A stretch of 64,000 nt of DNA, from NCBI GenBank assembly GCA_050485425.1, contig JBJHBJ010000002.1, forward strand, positions 107,782-171,781. Reading direction: 5' to 3'. Within the stretch, counting starts at the first letter, position 1. Each line of letters opens with the position of its first letter. The stretch is from LSCE01 sp050485425. GTDB lineage: Bacteria; Pseudomonadota; Gammaproteobacteria; Nitrococcales; Aquisalimonadaceae. The notes under the pieces are model-generated. The model was not told where the DNA came from. It searched no databases and worked only from the letters and a program-made list of their open reading frames with translations. Below, piece by piece: positions 44,929 to 53,147 of the stretch. Both the position numbers and the translations under genes were made by a program.

Positions 44929-46506
44929 ATGATCCAGGACATTCACGCCGACCGCATACTGATTCTCGATTTCGGCTCCCAGTACACCCAGTTGATCGCC
45001 CGCCGCGTGCGCGAAGCCGGTGTCTACTGTGAAATCTACGCCTGCGACGCGGATGCGTCTGATATTGCGGCCTTCCGCCCCAGCGGGATCATCCTCTCCG
45101 GCGGGCCGGAATCGGTGACCTTCGACCAGACGCCACGCATTTCCCCGGTCGTGCTGGAGCTGGAGGTGCCGGTGCTCGGTATCTGCTACGGCATGCAGGC
45201 CCTGGCGGCCCAGTCGGGAGGGCGGGTCGAGGCATCCAGCCACAAGGAGTTCGGCTACGCGCAGATCCGCGCACGCGGCCATTCCCGCCTGTTGAAGGAC
45301 ATCGAGGACACGACCACGCCGGAAGGCTACGGCATGCTGGACGTGTGGATGAGTCACGGTGACCGTGTTTCCGAACTCCCCGAGGGGTTCAAGATCATTG
45401 CCAGCACCGATGCCGCGCCCATTGCCGGCATCGGCGATGACGAACGCGGGCTGTACGGCCTGCAGTTCCATCCGGAAGTGACCCACACCACCCAGGGTGC
45501 GCGCATCCTGTCGCGTTTTGTGCACGATATCTGCGGCTGCGGCAACGACTGGAATGCCGGCAACATCATCGAGGACAGCATTGCCCGGGTGCGGGAGCAG
45601 GTCGGCAGCGGCAAGGTGCTGCTCGGGCTCTCCGGCGGCGTCGATTCCTCCGTGGTGGCTGCGTTGCTGCACAAGGCCATCGGCGACCAGCTCACCTGCG
45701 TGTTCGTGGACAACGGCCTGCTGCGGCAGGACGAGGGCGACCAGGTCATGGCTACGTTCGCCCGCCATATGGGCGTCAAGGTCATCCGCGTGGATGCCGA
45801 GCAGCGCTTTCTCGACGCCCTGGCCGGCGAGGATGATCCGGAGAAGAAGCGCAAGATCATCGGCAACCTGTTCATCCAGGTCTTCGATGAAGAGGCCGCC
45901 AAGCTGGAAGACGTGGAATGGCTGGCCCAGGGCACCATCTACCCGGACGTGATCGAGTCGGCCGGTTCCAAGACCGGCAAGGCCCACGTCATCAAGTCCC
46001 ATCACAATGTGGGGGGGCTGCCGGAAACCATGAAGCTGAAACTTGTCGAACCTTTGAGGGAGCTGTTCAAGGACGAGGTACGCAAGATCGGCCTGGAACT
46101 CGGACTGCCGGCGGATATGGTGCAGCGGCATCCATTCCCCGGGCCAGGGCTGGGCGTGCGCATACTGGGTGAAGTCCGGAAGACGTATACGGACCTGTTG
46201 CGGCGTGCGGACCATGTGTTCATCGAGGAACTGCGCCGTCACGGCTGGTACGACAAGGTCAGCCAGGCTTTTGCTGTGTTTCTGCCGGTGAAATCGGTGG
46301 GCGTGACCGGTGACGGCCGGCGTTACGAATATGTGGTGGCATTGAGGGCGGTGGAAACGGTGGATTTCATGACGGCGCGCTGGGCGCATCTGCCTTACGA
46401 ATTCCTGGACCTGGTGTCCCGGCGCATCATCAATGAAATCGAGGGTATTTCCCGCGTGGTGTACGACATCTCGGGGAAACCGCCGGCCACTATCGAGTGG
46501 GAGTAA
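44929..46506 (+). CDS. guaA: GMP synthase (glutamine-hydrolysing)
   Basis: GuaA aminates XMP to GMP. The 525-residue product, starting at 44929 (MIQDIHADRILILDFGSQYTQLIARRVRE region), has a class I glutamine amidotransferase domain with nucleophile Cys in GICYGMQ and His/Glu in FHPEV, the PP-loop ATP pyrophosphatase motif SGGVDSS, and the C-terminal dimerisation domain ending PPATIEWE. Length matches E. coli GuaA exactly (525). The open frame extends upstream but without family similarity. Confidence 0.98.
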   Translation: MIQDIHADRILILDFGSQYTQLIARRVREAGVYCEIYACDADASDIAAFRPSGIILSGGPESVTFDQTPRISPVVLELEVPVLGICYGMQALAAQSGGRVEASSHKEFGYAQIRARGHSRLLKDIEDTTTPEGYGMLDVWMSHGDRVSELPEGFKIIASTDAAPIAGIGDDERGLYGLQFHPEVTHTTQGARILSRFVHDICGCGNDWNAGNIIEDSIARVREQVGSGKVLLGLSGGVDSSVVAALLHKAIGDQLTCVFVDNGLLRQDEGDQVMATFARHMGVKVIRVDAEQRFLDALAGEDDPEKKRKIIGNLFIQVFDEEAAKLEDVEWLAQGTIYPDVIESAGSKTGKAHVIKSHHNVGGLPETMKLKLVEPLRELFKDEVRKIGLELGLPADMVQRHPFPGPGLGVRILGEVRKTYTDLLRRADHVFIEELRRHGWYDKVSQAFAVFLPVKSVGVTGDGRRYEYVVALRAVETVDFMTARWAHLPYEFLDLVSRRIINEIEGISRVVYDISGKPPATIEWE

Positions 46507-46536
46507 TCGGAGGTCCCCGCGCAGGGGAACGCAGCC

Positions 46537-46995
46537 ATGAAGGATTCCCTGACGGACGACGATCTGGGGCTGATGTCCCCGTCGGACAGTCTGGAACTGG
46601 TACTGGAGCTGGCCCAGCGCCGGTTCCGGAGCGAGCAGCGGGCACGGCATCTGATCGAATCGCAGCGCTTGGCCTATCGCGCCGGGCTGGAGCAGCTCGA
46701 CTACTGGCTGATGGATCACTGGGAGGAGCTCGACGCGCTGTCCCGTCCCGGTCGTCATCGCGATTCGGTGCGGGAATCGTCGGACGCCCGCTACGTCTGG
46801 CGTCTGCGGGAAGGTGTTCGTGTTGAGCAATCCCCGTCGGAGGGGCTGGAACTGGTGCTTGAGCTGGCGGAACGGGAGTTGAGAGCCGGCGACGAGGTCA
46901 GAACCTCGCACCGGGACGCAGTGCGCTGGGCACAGCATTTCCTGGCCCGCCGCTCAGTGGCGCTGAACCTGCATTTCGGTCTCCGGGGGGGGTGA
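46537..46995 (+). CDS. Hypothetical protein with internal duplication
   Basis: A 152-residue acidic, helical, cytoplasmic-looking protein of no recognised family. It contains two related segments, SPSDSLELVLELAQRRFR (about 14-31) and SPSEGLELVLELAERELR (about 101-118), so it may be a duplicated helical unit. DNA of the two segments is also similar. It lies between guaA and tadA in the same direction and its stop overlaps the tadA start, so it is probably part of that transcript. Confidence 0.65.
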   Translation: MKDSLTDDDLGLMSPSDSLELVLELAQRRFRSEQRARHLIESQRLAYRAGLEQLDYWLMDHWEELDALSRPGRHRDSVRESSDARYVWRLREGVRVEQSPSEGLELVLELAERELRAGDEVRTSHRDAVRWAQHFLARRSVALNLHFGLRGG

Positions 46996-47483
46996 TGCAG
47001 ACCCAGGCCGAGGTGGATGTTCTCTGGATGACGCGTGCCCTGGCGTTGGCAGAAGAGGCCGCGTCCCTGGGCGAGGTGCCGGTAGGTGCCCTCGTGGTGC
47101 GTGATGACGGCGTGCTGGGGCAAGGGTATAACCGGCCCATTTCCGCCGGTGACCCCACCGCCCACGCGGAAATCCAGGCTCTGCGGCAGGCTGCCGGGGC
47201 AGTTGGCAATTATCGGCTGGTGGGCACCACGTTGTACGTCACGCTGGAACCGTGCGTGATGTGCGTCGGGGCGATGGTCCACGCCCGCATTCAGCGGCTG
47301 GTGTACGGTGCCAGGGAGCCCAAGACCGGGGCCGTGGAAAGCAAGTTCCGGCTGCTGGAGAATGGCCTGCACAATCACCGCATGGAGGTCTCAGGCGGCG
47401 TCATGGCCGAATCCAGCGCCATGCTGCTGCAAGGGTTCTTCCGGGAACGCCGGCAGCGTCAGGGGCGAGGGCCGGCGCTATAG
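46995..47483 (+). CDS. tadA: tRNA-specific adenosine deaminase
   Basis: TadA deaminates A34 to inosine in tRNA-Arg(ACG). The deaminase motifs HAEIQAL (zinc His and proton-shuttle Glu) and TLEPCVMCVGAMVHARI (two zinc Cys) are intact. Start at ATG 46995 overlaps the upstream stop (TGATG); a GTG lies directly before it at 46992. Product 162 residues, normal. Its last 6 bp overlap the convergent mltF gene. Confidence 0.96.
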   Translation: MQTQAEVDVLWMTRALALAEEAASLGEVPVGALVVRDDGVLGQGYNRPISAGDPTAHAEIQALRQAAGAVGNYRLVGTTLYVTLEPCVMCVGAMVHARIQRLVYGAREPKTGAVESKFRLLENGLHNHRMEVSGGVMAESSAMLLQGFFRERRQRQGRGPAL

Positions 47484-48956
47484 CGCGGATTCGAGTTGGT
47501 CTCCCAGCCGCCATTCCCTGCGCACCTCATGATAGGGGACCGAACGCCAGGGCGGAGGCTCCTGTTCGCGCAGGTCTTCGTCGCCTTCGGTGATGCGTAC
47601 CAGCAGCTCGTAGTAGGTCCGCACCTGGCCGACATAGATTACCGGCTCCCAGCCGCGGGCATAGCCGTACCGTGTCTGCTGATGCCACTCGGCCTTGGCG
47701 AGCAGCGGTAGTGTGTCCTTGACGTCGGTCCAGGAATCACGGTTGCCGCCCCGGCTCTCGGTCAGTCGTCTGGCGTCCTCCAGATGCCCCATGCCGACGT
47801 TGTAGGCGGCCAGTGCAAACCAGCTTCTGACGGGTTCCTGGATATGGTCGGGGAAGCGCTCTCGCAGACCCCGGAAGTAACGTGCCCCGCCGAAGATGCT
47901 CTGTTCGGGATCGAGGCGATCCGCCACCCCCAGCTCGCCCGCGGTGCGCTGGGTCAGCATCATCATGCCGCGAACGCCGGTCGGGGACACCGCCCTCGGG
48001 TTCCAGTGGGATTCCTGATAGCCGATGGCCGCCAGCAGCCGCCAGTCCACGCCGTTTTCCGAGGCGGCCTGCTGGAACATCTCGCGATATTCCGGCAGGC
48101 GTTTGGTCACATGCCGGAGGAAAACCCGGGAGCCCACGTAATCGAACTGGCCCAGATGTCCCCGGTATTTCTCCTCCAACTGGGCCATCAGCCCGTTGCT
48201 GGTGGCCTCGCCGATGAATTCGTCCGCGGCGTCGAACAGGCTGGTGTCGTCACCGTTGGGCACCACCCATACCAGGCCAAGGCCCTCATCCAGCGTGAAA
48301 GCAACGCGCAGCTCGGGGTAATAGCGCTGGGTCAGTTCCACATCGATGGAATCCGCGACCGCCAGTTCCACCTCGTGGTTCCAGACGCGGAACAGCAGGT
48401 CCTCCGGGTTCCCCGTTTCGATCTCGTCCCAGTCCAGACCTTCCAGCTCCGAGCGTTGCAGCTCCCGAAGCCGGGCGGCGTGATGACTTTGGGCCAGGAC
48501 CTCCAGCCTGCCGTATCTCTCCGACAACAGATCCTCCAGGGACCCGGGGGCAGGGTTGCCGAAGCGGTAGATCAACTGGCGGTCCACCGTCAGGTATGGG
48601 CGTGTGAAGCGGAACTGGGTCTTCCGCCGGTCGATGGCGCTGAGCCCGGCGGCTGCCAGGTCGGCCTCGCCACCGGCCAGGGCACGAAACACCTCGGTCT
48701 TGGAATCCACGACCACGAAGGTGACGCGGGCGCCCAGGCTCTCCGCAAAGGCCATCACCAGCTCGTGTTCCATGCTCGTGGCCCCTGACAACGCGCTCCG
48801 CTCATGGCTCGAGGAAGCCAGTGTGACCACCCGCAACTCGCCGCCCTGGCGGACCTGCTCCAGCGCGGTGGGCTTGTAGAAGACACCCGCCACGGCCATG
48901 ACGGCAATGGAAAGGAACAGCAGCAGCAGGAGCAGGCGGGCACTAATCCGCGTCAT
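47478..48956 (-). CDS. mltF: Membrane-bound lytic murein transglycosylase F
   Basis: MltF cleaves glycan strands of peptidoglycan with 1,6-anhydro product formation. The 492-residue product has an N-terminal anchor (about 5-27), a periplasmic-binding-protein-like regulatory domain (about 40-265) and a C-terminal lysozyme-like SLT domain with catalytic Glu in GYQESHWNP and the conserved GVRGMMMLT and AAYNVGMGHLEDAR motifs. tadA-mltF convergence is a conserved arrangement in gammaproteobacteria. Confidence 0.96.
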   Translation of the reverse strand: MTRISARLLLLLLFLSIAVMAVAGVFYKPTALEQVRQGGELRVVTLASSSHERSALSGATSMEHELVMAFAESLGARVTFVVVDSKTEVFRALAGGEADLAAAGLSAIDRRKTQFRFTRPYLTVDRQLIYRFGNPAPGSLEDLLSERYGRLEVLAQSHHAARLRELQRSELEGLDWDEIETGNPEDLLFRVWNHEVELAVADSIDVELTQRYYPELRVAFTLDEGLGLVWVVPNGDDTSLFDAADEFIGEATSNGLMAQLEEKYRGHLGQFDYVGSRVFLRHVTKRLPEYREMFQQAASENGVDWRLLAAIGYQESHWNPRAVSPTGVRGMMMLTQRTAGELGVADRLDPEQSIFGGARYFRGLRERFPDHIQEPVRSWFALAAYNVGMGHLEDARRLTESRGGNRDSWTDVKDTLPLLAKAEWHQQTRYGYARGWEPVIYVGQVRTYYELLVRITEGDEDLREQEPPPWRSVPYHEVRREWRLGDQLESAL

Positions 48957-49047
48957 GCACAATCAACCTTCGAATCCCGAATCAAGTTATTGTAAACTAC
49001 GCGGCCTTGAAGGCGCGCCGTGCAATTTTCCTGGCGCGCGGCTTCAC

Positions 49048-49137
49048 GGAGAGGTGACAGAGTGGTCGAATGTGCTCGACTCGAAATCGAGTGACCCCTC
49101 GCGGGGTCCGTGGGTTCGAATCCCACCCTCTCCGCCA
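49048..49137 (+). tRNA. tRNA-Ser (anticodon CGA)
   Basis: A 90-nt class II tRNA with acceptor stem GGAGAGG/CCTCTCC, discriminator G and encoded CCA (49135-49137). The anticodon stem CTCGA/TCGAG holds loop CTCGAAA, giving CGA, which reads UCG. The long variable arm CCCCTCGCGGGG and T-loop TTCGAAT are typical of tRNA-Ser. A strong terminator follows directly. Confidence 0.96.
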
Positions 49138-49211
49138 TACATGCAAAAGGGGCGTCCGCAGGGCGCCCCTTTTGCATGTATAACGACCGGGATTCGAAGC
49201 CACGGAAATCA
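49123..49211 (+). repeat. Direct repeat, copy A: tRNA-Ser 3' end plus terminator
   Basis: An 89-nt segment starting in the T-arm of tRNA-Ser (CCACCCTCTCCGCCA), running through the terminator hairpin and ending GCCACGGAAATCA. It recurs without mismatch 179 bp downstream (49302-49390), and a shorter GGGTTCGA match continues in both copies after a diverged octamer. Confidence 0.9.
49138..49180 (+). terminator. Terminator of tRNA-Ser
   Basis: A 17-bp perfect stem: TACATGCAAAAGGGGCG at 49138 pairs with CGCCCCTTTTGCATGTA ending at 49180, with a 9-nt loop. Its A-rich and T-rich tracts are inside the stem, so it could terminate in both directions. Confidence 0.85.
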
Positions 49212-49301
49212 GACGAGTCGGGTTCGACGACCGAGCGCAGCGAGGGAGAACGCCGGCTATGCCGGCGGCCCGGAGGGTGAGGCGCGTAGCGCCGAATAGG
49301 A

Positions 49302-49390
49302 CCACCCTCTCCGCCATACATGCAAAAGGGGCGTCCGCAGGGCGCCCCTTTTGCATGTATAACGACCGGGATTCGAAGCCACGGAAATCA
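49302..49390 (+). repeat. Direct repeat, copy B: orphan tRNA-Ser 3' end plus terminator
   Basis: Exact copy of 49123-49211 without a complete tRNA in front. The 90 bp between the copies (49212-49301) contain GAGCGCAGCGAGGG, a GCCGGC-rich palindrome (CGCCGGCTATGCCGGCG) and GAGGCGCGTAGCGCC, a pattern like repetitive extragenic elements. The hairpin at 49317-49359 duplicates the terminator. No integrase is nearby. Confidence 0.9.
49317..49359 (+). terminator. Duplicate terminator hairpin
   Basis: Second identical copy of the 17-bp terminator stem, inside repeat copy B. It would act as a back-up terminator for tRNA-Ser and insulates the following regulator gene. Confidence 0.75.
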
Positions 49391-49504
49391 AACAATTTGG
49401 GTTCGATATCCCGGCCCTCCCTCTTCATGTCATATCCTGCACATACGCCATTGCTGGTACCATGTGATCATACGTTCACTTGTCTGCCGAACGAGGTTTT
49501 CCGC

Positions 49505-50662
49505 TTGAACGTTATTGTCCTCGAAGATGATCCCTGGTTGTCGGAGCTGCTGGTGGAGGTGCTGAAAAGCATCGAGCCCGACGTGCGCGTGGACTGTTTC
49601 GATCGCACCGGCCCGGCCATGGACCACTGGGAAGAGCACGGCGCCGAACTGATTCTTTGCGACTGGGTGCTGCCGGACATGAGCGGGGTGGAACTGCTGC
49701 GCCAGGTACACGCATCCGGCCATGCGCCCGCTCTGGTTGTCATTACTGCCAAGGCAGAACGTTCTCTGGTGCTGACGTCGCGGCAACTGGGGGTGCGGCA
49801 TTTCATCACCAAACCGTTCGATGCCCACGACTTGCAGAAACGGCTGGGCGAGATCATCGCCGAGCATCGACAGCCTGACCCCGCTCCGGCGGAGGCCGCC
49901 GGGGACAATACCGCCGGTAGCCTCTCGGGTTTTCTGGAGTTCGCCTTGCAGGGTGAGCTTGACGTTTCGCTGTTCGACGGCGCCGAACAACTGGAGGAAC
50001 TGCTCGCCCTGCGCGCGCAGGACGAAGTCTCGCCGGCCGATCTGGCGCGGCGCTGGGTTGGCCAGCCGGTGATCAGCGCCAAGCTGCTCACCGTGGCCAA
50101 TTCGCAGGCACTGCGCGCCGGCGGTTCGCCGCGCATCTCCCTGCAGGAGGCGGTGATCTCCATCGGTGTCCAGAACAGTATCAGCCTCTCCATCGCAATC
50201 TGCATGGCCGGCGCTCGTCTGGTGCATTCGCCGCTGCTGCGCGAGCGGGCTCAGGACATGGAACGCCGTGGCGAACAACTCGCCGCCCAGGTGGCCGGTA
50301 TCGCGCGGGGATACAACGTCAACACCGGCGGGCTGATCGCGGCTGCCGTGTTGCACAGGGCGGGGGAACTGGCCGTACTGCACGCCACCAATCGGTGGTG
50401 CGGTCAGGGCGGCAAACTGGATCAGGTGCTGCTGGATGAAGCGCTCAGGGCTTTCGGGCCGCGTTTCGGCAACGCCGTGAAGGTGCGCTGGCGTATTCCC
50501 TTCGGGCTGCGGGCGTTGATCGGTGCGGTCTACGTGCTGCCGCAGGGCGTGGTTACCCGGGAGATGCTGCTGATGCGTATCGCCGCCCTGCAAATGGAGG
50601 AAGGTGGCGGCAACCCCCAGGAGCTGGCCCGTCTGAAAAGCCGGGCCGGGCTGTCTGCCTGA
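49505..50662 (+). CDS. Response regulator with receiver and HDOD domains
   Basis: With the TTG start at 49505 (CGAGG 8 bases upstream) the product has 385 residues: a receiver domain (1-120) with acidic pocket EDD, phospho-acceptor Asp in LILCDWVLPDMSG and Lys in FITKPFD, then an HDOD domain (about 160-370) of the type found in signalling proteins such as those linked to c-di-GMP or virulence control. HDOD domains lack the HD phosphodiesterase residues. An ATG at 49427 would add 26 residues of unusual composition derived from the repeat region. No histidine kinase is adjacent. Confidence 0.85.
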   Translation: MNVIVLEDDPWLSELLVEVLKSIEPDVRVDCFDRTGPAMDHWEEHGAELILCDWVLPDMSGVELLRQVHASGHAPALVVITAKAERSLVLTSRQLGVRHFITKPFDAHDLQKRLGEIIAEHRQPDPAPAEAAGDNTAGSLSGFLEFALQGELDVSLFDGAEQLEELLALRAQDEVSPADLARRWVGQPVISAKLLTVANSQALRAGGSPRISLQEAVISIGVQNSISLSIAICMAGARLVHSPLLRERAQDMERRGEQLAAQVAGIARGYNVNTGGLIAAAVLHRAGELAVLHATNRWCGQGGKLDQVLLDEALRAFGPRFGNAVKVRWRIPFGLRALIGAVYVLPQGVVTREMLLMRIAALQMEEGGGNPQELARLKSRAGLSA

Positions 50663-50664
50663 CC

Positions 50665-51186
50665 ATGGGGCGGGTGCACAGCTTTCCGCCCGTCGCCGGT
50701 CCCGATGCGCGCGTCCTGATTCTGGGCAGCATGCCCGGTCTCGCCTCCTTGCGTGCCCGGCAATACTATGCCCACCCGCGCAATGCGTTCTGGCCGGTCA
50801 TCGCCGCGGTACTGGGCGAGCAGGGGCCACCGCCGTCCTATCAGGACAGGGTTGATCTGCTGGTACGGAACCGAGTGGCCCTGTGGGACGTACTGAAGAC
50901 CTGTACCCGGACTTCCAGCCTGGACTCGGACATCGACCCCGACTCCATGGTGACCAATGACTTTGCCGCATTCTTTCAACGGCATACTGACATCCGCCAG
51001 GTATGCTTCAACGGTGCCAAGGCGGAGGCGGTCTACCGCCGGCATGTATTGCCCGAACTGGTGCCGGCATGGCAGGCACTGGCCATGATCCGCCTGCCGT
51101 CCACCAGTCCGGCGCATGCCGCCATGGCCTTCGATGAGAAGCTCCTCCGCTGGCGGGCCGCGATCACGGAGAACGCAAGCCATTGA
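50665..51186 (+). CDS. Hypoxanthine/uracil-DNA glycosylase (UDG superfamily, family 6-like)
   Basis: The 173-residue product has UDG-superfamily motifs: GSMPGLASLRARQYYAHPRNAFW near the N-terminus and LPSTSPAHA near the C-terminus. The Asn in NAFW and the SPAHA motif match DNA-deoxyinosine glycosylases that remove hypoxanthine produced by adenine deamination. Mug/TDG-type activity on uracil or thymine mismatches is the alternative. It lies 2 bp after the HDOD gene and overlaps the SLC13 gene by 4 bp, so the three are likely co-transcribed. Confidence 0.87.
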   Translation: MGRVHSFPPVAGPDARVLILGSMPGLASLRARQYYAHPRNAFWPVIAAVLGEQGPPPSYQDRVDLLVRNRVALWDVLKTCTRTSSLDSDIDPDSMVTNDFAAFFQRHTDIRQVCFNGAKAEAVYRRHVLPELVPAWQALAMIRLPSTSPAHAAMAFDEKLLRWRAAITENASH

Positions 51187-53048
51187 GCGTCGATCAACTC
51201 GTAATCCTCGGCATACTGATCGCCACCGTCGCCATGTTTCTGTGGGGGCGGTGGCGCCACGACATGGTTGCCGTGTCTGCCCTGCTGGCCTGTGTCGTGG
51301 CCGGTCTGGTTCCGGCCGGCGAGGCGTTTGCCGGTCTGGGGCATCCGGCGGTGGTCACCGTGGCCTGTGTTCTGGTGTTGAGTCAGGCCCTGCAGAGTAC
51401 CGGGGCGGTGGACGCCCTGACCCGGCGTGTGATGCCCACGGCATCCGGTCCGACCCTGACCATTGCCGCACTGACCGCGCTGGCGGCCGTGTTGTCCGGC
51501 TTCATGAACAATGTCGGTGCCCTGGCATTGCTGATGCCGGTGGCGATGCAGGTGGCCGCGCGCCAGAATCTGCCGCCGGGTCGTGTGCTCATGCCGCTGG
51601 CTTTCGGGTCGATCCTCGGCGGCATGACCACGCTGATCGGTACGCCCCCGAACCTGATCGTTTCCGGTTTCAGGCGCAACGTCGAGGGCAGCGGCTTCGC
51701 CATGTTCGATTTTGCCCCGGTCGGGGTCGTCGTGGCCCTGGCCGGGGTTGCCTTCGTTGCCCTGATCGGCTGGCGGCTGGTGCCTGCCCGGCGGCAGTCC
51801 GAAAGCAATGGTTTCGAGACCAGTGCCTATCTCACCGAGGCGCGGGTGGATGAGAAATCCAAGGCTGCAGGCCTGACGCTGCGCGAGATCGAAGCCGAAC
51901 TGGGCGATGACGAGGCCCAGGTGGTCGGGCTGATCCGTAACGAGGTCAGGCTGATCGCTCCCCACCCCAGCCGCAAGGTCAGACCGAACGACATCCTGCT
52001 GGTGGAAGCCGAACCGGAGTCTCTGGCCAGTGTTCTTTCCTCGCTGGGTCTCAGCCTGGAGGAGGGGGTACAGCAGGAACAGACGAAGGAGGAGGGACAG
52101 GACAAGGGTGGCCGGCCGGACGATGAATCGCCAGACAGCCAGGACGAGCGTCCTGGGGACGACGAAGATGGTGAGGCAAGGCCCTCCGACGAGATCGCGC
52201 TGATGGAAATGGCCGTGCTGCCGGGTTCGACCCTGGCCAACCGTTCGGCGACCGATGTCCAGTTACGCACCCGTTTCGGCGTGAACCTGCTGGCGGTTTC
52301 CCGTCAGGGCAGCCGGTCGGTGTCACGGCTGCGCACCATGGCGCTGCAGGAAGGGGATGTTCTGCTGATGCAGGGCGCGCCGGAGGCGCTCAGCGCCTTT
52401 GCTTCCCAGTTCGGCTGCGTGCCGTTGGCGGAGCGGGCGTTACGGATTCCGGATACGCGCAAGGCCTGGACTGCCGGCGGCATCATGGCGGCGGCCGTGG
52501 GTGGCGCTGCCTTCGGTCTGGTGCCCGCGGCGGTGGCGTTTGCGGCCGGGGTGCTGGCGGTAATGGCACTGCGCGTGATACCGCCGCGTTCCATCTACGA
52601 GTCGGTGGACTGGCCGGTGGTCGTATTGCTGGCCGCACTGATTCCGGTTGCCGGCGCCATGGAGGCTACCGGTGCGGCGGACTGGCTCGCCGGCGGCCTG
52701 CTGGACACGGTGGCACAGGGCCATGCCGTTGCCGCGCTGGTGCTGCTGCTGGTGGTGACCATGTTCCTCTCCGACCTGATGAACAATGCGGCGACGGCAG
52801 CAGTGATGTGCCCGATCGCCATCAGTACCGCCGCACAGCTTGGCGTGAACGCCGACCCGTTCCTGATGGCGGTTGCAGTGGGGGCTTCCTGCGCTTTCCT
52901 GACCCCGATCGGACACCAGAACAACACGCTGATCCTCGGGCCCGGCGGTTTCCGTTTCGGCGACTACTGGCGGCTGGGCCTGCCCCTGGAGCTGATCGTG
53001 GTTGCGGTGAGCGTTCCCATGCTGCTGATTGTCTGGCCTTTGCACTGA
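51183..53048 (+). CDS. SLC13/DASS-family permease with TrkA-C domains
   Basis: A 621-residue inner-membrane transporter. Two membrane halves (about 1-200 and 425-620) flank two cytoplasmic TrkA-C (RCK_C) domains. GTPPNLIVSGFRR is the conserved sodium/anion-site hairpin of the first half, and NNAATAAVMCPIAIS and GHQNNTLILGPGGF mark the second. Family members take up dicarboxylates, sulfate or tellurite-like anions. A strongly acidic insertion (EEGQDKGGRPDDESPDSQD) of about 40 residues separates the TrkA-C domains. It starts with TTG overlapping the glycosylase stop. Confidence 0.9.
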   Translation: MSVDQLVILGILIATVAMFLWGRWRHDMVAVSALLACVVAGLVPAGEAFAGLGHPAVVTVACVLVLSQALQSTGAVDALTRRVMPTASGPTLTIAALTALAAVLSGFMNNVGALALLMPVAMQVAARQNLPPGRVLMPLAFGSILGGMTTLIGTPPNLIVSGFRRNVEGSGFAMFDFAPVGVVVALAGVAFVALIGWRLVPARRQSESNGFETSAYLTEARVDEKSKAAGLTLREIEAELGDDEAQVVGLIRNEVRLIAPHPSRKVRPNDILLVEAEPESLASVLSSLGLSLEEGVQQEQTKEEGQDKGGRPDDESPDSQDERPGDDEDGEARPSDEIALMEMAVLPGSTLANRSATDVQLRTRFGVNLLAVSRQGSRSVSRLRTMALQEGDVLLMQGAPEALSAFASQFGCVPLAERALRIPDTRKAWTAGGIMAAAVGGAAFGLVPAAVAFAAGVLAVMALRVIPPRSIYESVDWPVVVLLAALIPVAGAMEATGAADWLAGGLLDTVAQGHAVAALVLLLVVTMFLSDLMNNAATAAVMCPIAISTAAQLGVNADPFLMAVAVGASCAFLTPIGHQNNTLILGPGGFRFGDYWRLGLPLELIVVAVSVPMLLIVWPLH

Positions 53049-53147
53049 GGAAACACGGGTACATTCCCATGCCCGCGTCCGGTCTGTAATGAACCCTTCA
53101 GGATCGCCGAGGTCGGACTGAAGTGGTTCTCGAAAGGAGGGTATGTC

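Noticed and set aside
49123..49390. Integrative element with att sites at tRNA-Ser
   Set aside because: No integrase or cargo lies between the copies; the spacer is only 90 bp, so it is reported as a repeat.
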